In this document: positions 7,453 through 14,491 of the stretch, one piece after another | Layout: the number at the start of each line of letters is the position of its first letter | Numbering within the stretch: the stretch's first letter is position 1 | NCBI RefSeq assembly: GCF_011320115.1 | Contig: NZ_JAANOZ010000006.1 | Coordinates: 1 to 64,000 of the forward strand | Reading direction: 5' to 3' | Source of the DNA: Croceibacterium segetis | Lineage (GTDB): Bacteria > Pseudomonadota > Alphaproteobacteria > Sphingomonadales > Sphingomonadaceae | DNA: 64,000 nucleotides | Position numbers and translations under genes: made by a program | Notes under the pieces: generated by a model | The model's database searches: none | What the model was told of the DNA's origin: nothing | The model's input: only the letters and a program-made list of their open reading frames with translations

Positions 7453-7760
7453 TCAATCCTGTGGGGTCGGCGCGCCAGCATCGCGGAGTGCGCGGGCAAG
7501 CTTCTTGTAGAGGTTTGGATGGTATCTTCGCGGACAAGTCGTCCGTCGATGAGGAAATATATGGCGTCTAGCCCACCGTCGCCGCCAGCGCCAACTAACC
7601 CCGACCCAAGCTCATCGTATGTGAGAGCCTCCTGCTTTAGGATGTTCTCAGCAGTAAAGAGCTCGAAATAGTTCGCGTCGTCGTAATCCGACGCCTGTTC
7701 GCTCTTTCGCTGCTCGATGATAGCATCAAGAAGAACGCGATTGTTGTCCGTGCCCGTCAC
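7453..7760 (-). pseudogene. AIPR-family abortive-infection gene remnant
   Basis: From a GTG at 7760, overlapping the nrdB stop (GTGA), about 82 residues resemble the N-terminus of AIPR abortive-infection proteins: DANYFELFTAENILKQ, LTYDELGSGLVG, GGDGGLDAIYFLIDG. AIPR proteins normally run to 500-700 residues. After about 7515 the frame loses similarity. A different frame (7518-7453) reads YHPNLYKKLARALRDAGAP before a stop, looking like the tail of another protein. The locus is best read as a deletion scar joining two gene ends. The frame itself stays open to 7251 only because it crosses the DUF7662 gene out of phase. Confidence 0.6.
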
Positions 7761-8827
7761 TCCGCCGCCTGCGTCTCTCCCGCGCCGGCGTCATCTCCAA
7801 ACAGCCCCGGCCCGTCCGCCTCGCCGACCTCGTTCGCGGCGCTGTCCTTGGCCTTGCGGCGCTGGTCGAAGCTCGACCAGACGTCCTGCCAGTTCCCGCG
7901 GGTCGCGGCCTTCGAGTATTCGGTGGCGCGGGTTTCGAAGAAGTTGGCGTGCTCGACGCCGTTGAGCAGCGGGGCAAGCCAGGGGAGCGGGTGGTCGTCG
8001 ACCATGTAGATGCTCGGCAGGCCGAGCTGGCCCAGCCGCCAGTCGGCGATGTAGCGGATATACTTCTTGATCTCCTTGGCGCTCATCCCCGGGACCGGGC
8101 CCTGCTCGAAGGCGAGGTCGATGAAGGCATCCTCCAGCCGCACCGTCTTCTGGCACATGTCGATGATGTCTTCCTTGACCGCCTTGGTCAGGCAGCCGCG
8201 TTCCTTGCAGAAGGCGTGGAACAGCTTGGTGATGCCTTCGCAGTGCAGGCTTTCGTCGCGCACGCTCCAGCTGATGATCTGGCCCATGCCCTTCATCTTG
8301 TTGAAGCGCGGGAAGTTCATCAGCATGGCGAAGCTGGCGAACAGCTGCAGCCCTTCGGTGAAGCCGCCGAACATCGCCAGGGTGCGGGCGATATCCTCGT
8401 CGCTGTCGACGCCGAACTGCTCGAGGTAATCGTGCTTGGCCTTCATCTCCTCGTATTCGAGGAACATGCCGTATTCGCTTTCGGGCATGCCGATGGTGTC
8501 GAGCAGGTGGCTGTAGGCGGCGATGTGCACCGTCTCCATGTTGGAGAAGGCGGCGAGCATCATCTTGATCTCGGTCGGCTTGAACACCCGGCCGTACTGC
8601 TCGTGGTAGCAGTTCTGCACGTCGATGTCGGCCTGGGTGAAGAAGCGGAAGATCTGGGTGAGCAGGTTGCGCTCGTGGTCCGAAAGCTTCTGCGCCCAGT
8701 CGCGGCAATCCTCGCCCAGCGGCACTTCCTCGGGCATCCAGTGGATCTGCTGCTGGCGCTTCCAGAACTCGTAGGCCCACGGGTATTCGAAGGGCTTGTA
8801 GGTCTTGCGGGCTTCGAGCAGCGGCAT
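7757..8827 (-). CDS. nrdB: Ribonucleoside-diphosphate reductase beta subunit
   Basis: A 356-residue class Ia R2 subunit, which holds the diiron-tyrosyl radical used by NrdA to reduce ribonucleotides to deoxyribonucleotides. Diiron-ligand helices are visible: FFTQADIDVQNCYHEQY, FSNMETVHIAAYSHLL, LASFAMLMNFPRFN and SVRDESLHCEG. The ATG at 8827 follows GGAG seven bases upstream. A CCTAGATATAGTG motif 24 bases upstream resembles an NrdR box. Unlike the usual nrdAB operon, nrdA lies 2.4 kb away on the same strand with small genes on both strands between, so nrdB needs its own promoter. Confidence 0.95.
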   Translation of the reverse strand: MPLLEARKTYKPFEYPWAYEFWKRQQQIHWMPEEVPLGEDCRDWAQKLSDHERNLLTQIFRFFTQADIDVQNCYHEQYGRVFKPTEIKMMLAAFSNMETVHIAAYSHLLDTIGMPESEYGMFLEYEEMKAKHDYLEQFGVDSDEDIARTLAMFGGFTEGLQLFASFAMLMNFPRFNKMKGMGQIISWSVRDESLHCEGITKLFHAFCKERGCLTKAVKEDIIDMCQKTVRLEDAFIDLAFEQGPVPGMSAKEIKKYIRYIADWRLGQLGLPSIYMVDDHPLPWLAPLLNGVEHANFFETRATEYSKAATRGNWQDVWSSFDQRRKAKDSAANEVGEADGPGLFGDDAGAGETQAAE

Positions 8828-8850
8828 CTGGTGTCTCCGGTCAGCGACAG

Positions 8851-8866
8851 CCCCTAGATATAGTGC
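8851..8866. promoter_or_regulatory. Putative NrdR box upstream of nrdB
   Basis: CCCCTAGATATAGTGC lies 24 bases upstream of the nrdB ATG and resembles the NrdR consensus ACAC-W-A-WATA-TWGTGT. The core CCTAGATAT also occurs 206 bases upstream of nrdA. NrdR normally binds paired boxes; a second good copy was not found here. Confidence 0.35.
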
Positions 8867-9122
8867 CTAAGGGGCCGAATTCCTAGCAAATTGCGGGCGC
8901 CGGCGAGGCTTATTGTGGGGCGTTCGACCGGGCTTGGCTAGCCGAATCGCGCACCCCCAAAGCGCGGCGTCCGAACCTCGCACGCTATGCCCGCGAGGCC
9001 CCCGCGCGAAGGGGGGTGAGGGTTCGCGGTTGGGGAAAACCGCCGCCGCGGCGGGCGGCTCGTCGCAAGCGGCGGAACGGCGGCGCGCGGCGGCGGTTGA
9101 TTCGGCGAAGGAGAACGCAGTG

Positions 9123-9359
9123 ATGCCGCAGGAGATCCCCGAGGAGGCCACCGAAGACCGCGAGGCGCAGGATCACGAGCAGGCCGATATCGAGACCGGC
9201 GCCGCCCCGCAGCCCGGGCGCTATCCCGCCGACGACATCGAGAACCGCGAGGGCGACGTGACCCCCGACGCGCCCGACCCGCAGGTCGACTGGAACGAAC
9301 GCGTCCAGCCCGAGCGGGCGGACGAGGAACCTCAGGAAGACATCGAGAAAGGAGCCTGA
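9123..9359 (+). CDS. Small acidic, probably disordered protein
   Basis: A 78-residue, very hydrophilic and acidic protein (repeated E/D/P/Q; PEEATEDREAQDHEQAD, GDVTPDAPDPQVDW). No hydrophobic core, signal peptide or cysteine. The ATG at 9123 follows GAAGGAG. It is two bases before the next acidic gene at 9362, so the two form an operon. No family recognised; a hydrophilin or stress role would be guesswork. Confidence 0.6.
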   Translation: MPQEIPEEATEDREAQDHEQADIETGAAPQPGRYPADDIENREGDVTPDAPDPQVDWNERVQPERADEEPQEDIEKGA

Positions 9360-9361
9360 TC

Positions 9362-9613
9362 ATGGGCGAATACGAACCCGACGATTCGCGCGACGTCACC
9401 CTGAGCGATCACCAGGCCCCCGGCGAACCGCCGCGCACCGGCCCGCGCGAGGACGAGGCGCGGGCGATGGCTAGGCCGAAGGAAAAGCAGGGCGGCGCCG
9501 ATCCCGAACCGCAGGACAAGCCGACCGCGCGCGACGCGCTCGGCAACAAGGCCCCGGGGTTTGCCAGCGATGAAGTGGAAGCCGACGAGGACTCGGTCCC
9601 CCTCGGCAAGTAG
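9362..9613 (+). CDS. Small hydrophilic protein
   Basis: An 83-residue protein of the same style as its upstream partner: acidic, rich in E, D, P, G and R, with a tail ALGNKAPGFASDEVEADED. The ATG at 9362 follows AGAAAGGAGCC, which overlaps the end of the upstream gene. No membrane helix and no recognisable domain; probably intrinsically disordered. Confidence 0.6.
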   Translation: MGEYEPDDSRDVTLSDHQAPGEPPRTGPREDEARAMARPKEKQGGADPEPQDKPTARDALGNKAPGFASDEVEADEDSVPLGK

Positions 9614-9616
9614 CGC

Positions 9617-9925
9617 TCAGCTGTTGCGCTTGTCGACCCAGGCGCGGTAGCGGCGCGACACGTCGAGCAGCAGCAGGATCGGCGTCGACCACAGCCAGGT
9701 GAACAGCGCGGTCTCGACGAAATGGCGGCTTTCGGGCAGCCGCGTCGAGCAGGCGAAGATGTCGACGATCGTGTGCGGGGTGCAGCTCGAGGGCCAGTAG
9801 GCGTTGCGCAGGAAATAAACCCCGAGCAGGAGCCAGCCGAGCTGCGTGGTGTACAGCGCGAAGTAGCGCGACAGGCCGTGATCGGCCACGCCGTGGTACT
9901 TGTTGCCTCGGATGATCGTACCCAT
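9617..9925 (-). CDS. Small two-helix membrane protein
   Basis: A 102-residue protein beginning MGTIIRGNKYHG, with two membrane helices (FALYTTQLGWLLLGVYFL and FVETALFTWLWSTPILLLLDV) separated by a loop with two cysteines (SSCTPHTIVDIFACS), and a basic C-terminus YRAWVDKRNS. The frame stays open to a TTG/GTG-type start at 9946 but ATG 9925 gives the more natural protein. Function unknown. Convergent with the acidic gene pair, three bases apart. Confidence 0.65.
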   Translation of the reverse strand: MGTIIRGNKYHGVADHGLSRYFALYTTQLGWLLLGVYFLRNAYWPSSCTPHTIVDIFACSTRLPESRHFVETALFTWLWSTPILLLLDVSRRYRAWVDKRNS

Positions 9926-10038
9926 GCGGGCTGGTCTATCCGGCAAATGGTTAAGAATTGCCCACCGCGACCCGCGGTTTGCGACGAGCCGTTTTGCGAA
10001 AAGCCGTTACGCTTGCGAGACTTGCGCCGCGCCGCGGC

Positions 10039-10548
10039 TTAGCGGGAGGCGATCTGGCTGCCGCAATGGGTGAGCTCGCGATAGGCCGCGCTGCTGCCGG
10101 AGAGGTCGTATCGCCCGACCGTCCGACCGCCGACGCGCACCACGACGTGACCCGCGCTGCCCACCGTCTTGGCCAGTTCGGCGGAGTGCTCGGCGCCCCA
10201 GTTGGCGATCACCGCGTCGCTGTCCGCGCCGGCGACGACCGCCGCGTGCTGGTCCTCCCAATCGGTGAGCGGGGCGTCGCCGTCGAAGGTGAGCGCGAGC
10301 GCGGCCGCCGGCCGCTCACCCACCCCGCTCGGGCGCGGCAGCGTGGCCATGAAGCCGAGCTCGCCGGTCTTCGGCGACCAGATCAGCCCGATCGACACGT
10401 CGTCCTCGAAAGTCGAGATCATCGTGCAGGTCTGCTGGTTCGGAACCACGTCCCAGCTGTTGACCGTGCGCGCGCCGGCCGGAACGGCCATCGCCAGCGT
10501 CGCCGCCGCCAGCGCGAAAGAGGTAGTGGTGGGGATCATGCTTGCCAT
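10039..10548 (-). CDS. Exported protein of unknown function
   Basis: A 169-residue protein with a signal peptide (residues 1-26, ending PAGA) and a mature domain of beta character: CTMISTFEDDVSIGLIWSPK, WGAEHSAEL, GRYDLSGSSAAYRELTHCGSQ. Two cysteines could form a disulfide. The ATG at 10548 has a strong GGGAGG six bases upstream. The layout recalls small periplasmic proteins of the invasion-associated-B type, but no confident family match can be made from sight. Confidence 0.7.
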   Translation of the reverse strand: MASMIPTTTSFALAAATLAMAVPAGARTVNSWDVVPNQQTCTMISTFEDDVSIGLIWSPKTGELGFMATLPRPSGVGERPAAALALTFDGDAPLTDWEDQHAAVVAGADSDAVIANWGAEHSAELAKTVGSAGHVVVRVGGRTVGRYDLSGSSAAYRELTHCGSQIASR

Positions 10549-10573
10549 GTGAACCTCCCGGTATGCCCAAACT

Positions 10574-10867
10574 TCAGGATCTGCCGTGCCGCTTCGAGCC
10601 GAACCACGACCCGCCGCCGAGCACCGTTATACCCACGAAATAACCGAAATCGTACCACCCGCCGTTGTTGGGCACCGCGTAGACGGCGATCTTGGGATCG
10701 AACAGCGAGCCGATCCATGCCCACGGAAACACGAAGCCGTGCCACAGCCCGAGCAGGAAGCCGGGCGTCTCGGGCGCATGGCTGACCGCGTCGGGTGCCT
10801 GCCGCGCGCAGGCGGCAAGCAACAACATCGCCAGAACGACAACGGTGCGCGACAGCCCACGATTCAT
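10574..10867 (-). CDS. Small conserved lipoprotein
   Basis: A 97-residue lipoprotein: signal peptide with lipobox LLAAC (Cys about 20), then GFLLGLWHGFVFPWAWIGSLF, AVPNNGGWYDFGYFVGI and a glycine-rich end. The aromatic WHG...VPNNGGWYDFGY pattern is one I recognise from small lipoproteins widespread in proteobacteria, but without known function. The ATG at 10867 follows GGAGAGGAGAG. Twenty-five bases upstream of the exported protein gene at 10548 on the same strand, so likely one operon. Confidence 0.7.
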   Translation of the reverse strand: MNRGLSRTVVVLAMLLLAACARQAPDAVSHAPETPGFLLGLWHGFVFPWAWIGSLFDPKIAVYAVPNNGGWYDFGYFVGITVLGGGSWFGSKRHGRS

Positions 10868-10966
10868 GCGGCTCTCCTCTCCTCATGTCGTATATCTACT
10901 ATGCGACATGCACCCATTCGCCGGCTTATGCGTTGCCCAGGCGAACCCTTGAACAGGAGACTACCG

Positions 10967-11233
10967 ATGACTGACGCAAACGCAATCAAAGAGCACATGG
11001 AAGTGATCGGCGCCGACGGCGTGCACGTGGGCACGGTCGACCATGTCGACGGCGAGCGGATCAAGCTGACGAAGGCCGACTCGGCCGCGCAGATCGAAGG
11101 CGCCGAGGGCCAGCACGCCCAGCACCACCACTACATCTCCCTCGGCCTCGTCGCCGACATCGAAGGCAACCAGGTGCGACTCAGCGCTACCGGCGCCAAC
11201 GCGGTGATGTTCGAGGAAGAAGAAGCGGGCTGA
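10967..11233 (+). CDS. DUF2171 domain protein
   Basis: An 88-residue cytoplasmic protein: IKEHMEVIGADGVHVGTVDHVDG, then RIKLTKADSA, a His-rich GQHAQHHHYISLG and VADIEGNQVRLSATG. This is the DUF2171 pattern, a PRC-barrel-like small beta fold. Function is not established. The ATG at 10967 follows ACAGGAG. Its 3' end faces the nrdA stop; an inverted repeat lies between. Confidence 0.8.
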   Translation: MTDANAIKEHMEVIGADGVHVGTVDHVDGERIKLTKADSAAQIEGAEGQHAQHHHYISLGLVADIEGNQVRLSATGANAVMFEEEEAG

Positions 11234-11238
11234 GCATT

Positions 11239-11263
11239 CTCGCCTGCCTCACTGGCAGGCGAG
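11239..11263. terminator. Hairpin between DUF2171 gene and nrdA
   Basis: CTCGCCTGCC and GGCAGGCGAG form a perfect 10-base stem with a TCACT loop; the loop contains the nrdA stop codon and the right arm encodes its last residues. No T-run follows on either strand, so a bidirectional terminator or mRNA 3' stabiliser is a plausible but unproven role. Confidence 0.45.
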
Positions 11264-13288
11264 ACACTCCTCGTAGTCGGTCTGGTCGCCGGCGCTGAGC
11301 TCGATCTTCGGCAAGTCGGAGGTGTTGTCGGCCTCGACCCCGCCGGCGAAACCGGCGCGCTGCACGCTCTTGCTGCGCAAGTAGTAGAGCGACTTGATGC
11401 CCTTCTCCCATGCCTGGAAGTGGAGCATCGCCAGGTCCCACTTGTCGACGTCGGCGGGGATGAACAGGTTGAGGCTCTGCGCCTGGTCGATGTACGGCGT
11501 GCGGTCGCCGGCGAATTCGAGCAGCCAGCGCTGGTCGATCTCGAAGCTCGTCTTGTAGACCGCCTTTTCCTCCGGGCTGAGGAAGTCGAGGTGCTGGACC
11601 GAACCGGCCTTCTCGAGGATCGAGTTCCACACCGCGGTCGAATCCTTGCTCTTCGAAGCGAGCAGCTTCTCGAGGTACGGGTTCTTGACCACGAAGCTGC
11701 CCGACAGCGTCTTGTGGGTATAGATGTTCGCCGGGATCGGCTCGATGCACGCGCTGGTGCCGCCGCAGATGATGCTGATCGAGGCGGTCGGGGCGATCGC
11801 CATCTTGCAGCTGAAGCGCTCCATCACGCCTTGCTCTTCGGCATCGGGGCACGCGCCGCGCTCTTGCGCCAGCACCATCGAGGCTTCGTTGGCCGCAGCG
11901 GCGATGTGCTTGAACATCTTCAGGTTCCAGACCTTGGCCATCGGGCTTTCGAAGCCGATGTTCTTGGCCTGAAGGAACGAGTGGAAGCCCATCACGCCCA
12001 TGCCGACGCTGCGCTCGCGGCTGGCGGAGTACTTGGCGCGGGCCATCTCGTCGGGCGCGCGGTCGATGTAGTCCTGCAGCACGTTGTCGAGGAAGCGCAT
12101 GACGTCCTCGATGAAGGTCTTGTCGCCGTTCCACTCGTCCCACGTCTCGAGGTTGAGCGATGACAGGCAGCAGACCGCGGTGCGATCGTTGCCGAGGTGG
12201 TCGCGGCCCGTCGGCAGGGTAATTTCCGAGCACAGGTTCGAGGTCGAGACCTTGAGCCCGAGGTCGCGGTGATGCTTGGGCATCATCCGGTTCACGGTGT
12301 CGGAGAAGACGATGTACGGCTCGCCGGTGGCGAGGCGGGTTTCGACCAGCTTCTGGAACAGGCTGCGCGCGTCGACCGTGGCGCGGACCGAGCCGTCCTT
12401 CGGGCTCAGCAGGTTCCATTCGGCGCCGGCGCGGACCGCTTCCATGAACGCGTCGGACACGAGCACGCCGTGGTGCAGGTTGAGCGCCTTGCGGTTGAAG
12501 TCTCCGCTGGGCTTGCGGATCTCGAGGAACTCCTCGATCTCCGGGTGGCTGATGTCGAGGTAGCAGGCGGCCGAGCCGCGCCGCAGCGAGCCCTGGCTGA
12601 TCGCCAGCGTGAGCGAATCCATCACCCGCACGAACGGAATGATGCCGCTGGTCTTGCCGTTGAGGCCGACCGGCTCGCCGATGCCGCGCACGTTGCCCCA
12701 GTATGTGCCGATGCCGCCGCCGCGGCTGGCGAGCCAGACGTTCTCGTTCCAGGTGCCGACGATGCCTTCGAGGCTGTCGTCGACCGAGTTGAGGTAGCAG
12801 CTGATCGGCAGGCCGCGGCCGGTGCCGCCGTTCGACAGCACCGGGGTCGCCGGCATGAACCACAGGCGGCTGATGTAATCGTAGAGCCGCTGGGCGTGAT
12901 CCTGGTCGTCGGCGTAGGCATCGGCGACGCGGGCGAACAGGTCCTGGTAGCTTTCGCCCGGCAGCAGGTAGCGGTCGGTCAGCGTGTCCTTGCCGAAATC
13001 GGTCAGCAACGCATCGCGCGATGGATCGGTCTCGATCTTGAAACGGCGCGCGTGGACCGATTTCGAATCGCTTTCCGGCTGGGCGGCCTTCAGGGCCGTG
13101 GCCATCGCTTCGGCGGCGGCCTGTTCGACCACCAGCCCGTCGGTGCCGTCTTTCCTGTCCATCGTCATTGCCGCCTGTTCGGTCTGCTTCGCCTTCGCGG
13201 AGGGCTTGGCCTTGGTGGCGCCGTCTGCGGTCGCCGTGTCTGAGAAGTCGAGGCCCATTGCCGCTTCGTCTCCGCTGCGAAATTCCAT
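11249..13288 (-). CDS. nrdA: Ribonucleoside-diphosphate reductase alpha subunit
   Basis: A 679-residue class Ia R1 subunit. Visible catalytic elements: the reductive cysteine in PISCYLN, the radical site NLCSEI, the partner cysteine in AVCCLSSLNL, and the C-terminal YEECLACQ tail that relays electrons from thioredoxin. The N-terminal ~60 residues are lysine/alanine-rich; no ATP-cone was recognised. Start set at ATG 13288 after AGGG; the open frame extends to 13480 but that part is not protein-like. nrdB is downstream but separated by 2.4 kb of small genes. trxB at 39514 is the kind of reductase that feeds it. Confidence 0.95.
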   Translation of the reverse strand: MEFRSGDEAAMGLDFSDTATADGATKAKPSAKAKQTEQAAMTMDRKDGTDGLVVEQAAAEAMATALKAAQPESDSKSVHARRFKIETDPSRDALLTDFGKDTLTDRYLLPGESYQDLFARVADAYADDQDHAQRLYDYISRLWFMPATPVLSNGGTGRGLPISCYLNSVDDSLEGIVGTWNENVWLASRGGGIGTYWGNVRGIGEPVGLNGKTSGIIPFVRVMDSLTLAISQGSLRRGSAACYLDISHPEIEEFLEIRKPSGDFNRKALNLHHGVLVSDAFMEAVRAGAEWNLLSPKDGSVRATVDARSLFQKLVETRLATGEPYIVFSDTVNRMMPKHHRDLGLKVSTSNLCSEITLPTGRDHLGNDRTAVCCLSSLNLETWDEWNGDKTFIEDVMRFLDNVLQDYIDRAPDEMARAKYSASRERSVGMGVMGFHSFLQAKNIGFESPMAKVWNLKMFKHIAAAANEASMVLAQERGACPDAEEQGVMERFSCKMAIAPTASISIICGGTSACIEPIPANIYTHKTLSGSFVVKNPYLEKLLASKSKDSTAVWNSILEKAGSVQHLDFLSPEEKAVYKTSFEIDQRWLLEFAGDRTPYIDQAQSLNLFIPADVDKWDLAMLHFQAWEKGIKSLYYLRSKSVQRAGFAGGVEADNTSDLPKIELSAGDQTDYEECLACQ

Positions 13289-13799
13289 GATCGCCCTATC
13301 CCCCGATGTCTTCCTGGCGGCCTTCGCGAAAACGCGATGTTCCGCTTGTGTTCGAATCGCAGGATGAACGTGCACCCTAGCAATTCGCATGCCCGAGAAG
13401 GGAAAAACTTTTCCCCTCGTTGTCCCCAGCCGATGGTCCACAGGGCTTGTCCGCGACCCGGATTTCACTCTCGCGCGCATCCTTAAGCTCGCTTGAGATA
13501 TCTAGGTCTTGTGGGTGTTCCCTGCAACTCGACCTAGCCATAGTGATTCAACCGGGATTCGGACGCAAGAGGGTTAAGTGCCGCTTAACGCCAATCGGGG
13601 CCGTCCAAGCCGGGTGCCCTAGCCCCCCAATACACCGCGACGCGTGGAGCAAACTCGGCTCGTGCGCAGCGCAAGAGTCAAAATGAGTTGTCCAAAATAT
13701 TTTTTGTCCCCCGCCGGGTTTGAATCAATCGAATCCGGCGGTGGAATCATCCGTCGCAAATGGCGCGCCACCGGTAACGAATGGGTGTCCGGTAACGAA
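13289..13799. other. nrdA upstream region without genes
   Basis: About 510 bases between nrdA and piuC. It holds an inverted repeat GGGAAAA-AC-TTTTCCC at 13400-13415, a putative NrdR box near 13494-13509, an imperfect hairpin with arms CCGCCGGGTT and AATCCGGCGG at about 13711-13741 beside a T-rich run, and a 12-base direct repeat at 13771-13800. No frame here looks coding. Confidence 0.5.
13494..13509. promoter_or_regulatory. Putative NrdR box upstream of nrdA
   Basis: TGAGATATCTAGGTCT contains, on the minus strand, ACCTAGATATCT, sharing CCTAGATAT with the site upstream of nrdB. It lies about 206 bases before the nrdA ATG. Similarity to the NrdR consensus is partial. Confidence 0.3.
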
Positions 13800-13800
13800 T
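13771..13800. repeat. Short tandem direct repeat behind piuC
   Basis: CCGGTAACGAAT occurs at 13771-13782 and 13789-13800, 18 bases apart, with GGGTGT between. The second copy touches the piuC stop codon. Confidence 0.6.
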
Positions 13801-14483
13801 CAGGCCTCGGCCCAGCGCCTGACCAGGTTGTGATAGAGCGCGGTCAGCCGCAGCACTTCCCGGTCGGCCTTGCCGCGCTCGGCGGTCAGCGCCTGGACGC
13901 TCTGGTCGAGATCGTAGAGCATCTCGCGCGCGGCGTGGTCGGCGACCAGCGATTGCAGCCAGAAGAAGCAGCTGACGCGCTCGCCGCGCGTGATCGGGGT
14001 CACCCGGTGCAAACTGGTCGAAGGGTACAGCAGCATGTGCCCGGCGGGGAGCTTGTAGCTGAGCGTGCCGAAGCTGCCTTCGATCTCGAGCTCGCCGCCA
14101 TCGTAGTCGACCGGGTCGGTAAGGAACAGCGTCGCCGAGAGGTCGGTGCGGATGCGCGCGCCGGTGGGCCCATGAAAGCGGATCGCGTTGTCGACGTGGA
14201 GGCCGAATTCCTCGCCCTCGCCGTAGCGGTTGAACAGCGGCGGGAACACCGAGTGCGGCAGCGCCGCCGAGAGGAAGGCGGCGTTGCCGGTCAGCGCGGC
14301 GGTGACCTCGGCCTGCGCGGCCTGGGTCGCCGCGCCCTGCTCGGGCAACTGACGGTTGCGCTTGACGCTGGCCGCGCCGGCCCCGCTGGTCGCGTTGCCG
14401 TCGACCCATTCGGCGGCGAGGATGCTTTCGCGCAAGCTCTGCGCGGCCTGGGGCGACAGCACCTCGGGAATGGTCAGCAGCAT
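13800..14483 (-). CDS. PKHD-type Fe(II)/2-oxoglutarate hydroxylase, PiuC/YbiX family
   Basis: A 227-residue oxygenase with the double-stranded beta-helix metal triad: GLHVDN (His96, Asp98), LHRVTPITRGER (His159) and the 2-oxoglutarate-binding Arg169. PiuC/YbiX proteins are linked genetically to catecholate siderophore receptors; the substrate is not known. Here it lies eight bases downstream of the Fiu-like receptor on the same strand, the usual arrangement, and is presumably co-regulated by iron. Start at ATG 14483. Confidence 0.88.
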   Translation of the reverse strand: MLLTIPEVLSPQAAQSLRESILAAEWVDGNATSGAGAASVKRNRQLPEQGAATQAAQAEVTAALTGNAAFLSAALPHSVFPPLFNRYGEGEEFGLHVDNAIRFHGPTGARIRTDLSATLFLTDPVDYDGGELEIEGSFGTLSYKLPAGHMLLYPSTSLHRVTPITRGERVSCFFWLQSLVADHAAREMLYDLDQSVQALTAERGKADREVLRLTALYHNLVRRWAEA

Positions 14484-14491
14484 CGAAGCTC

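Noticed and set aside
13430-13450. Possible DnaA boxes upstream of nrdA
   Set aside because: TTGTCCCCA and TGGTCCACA each differ from TTATCCACA at two positions and lie far from the gene; too weak to list.
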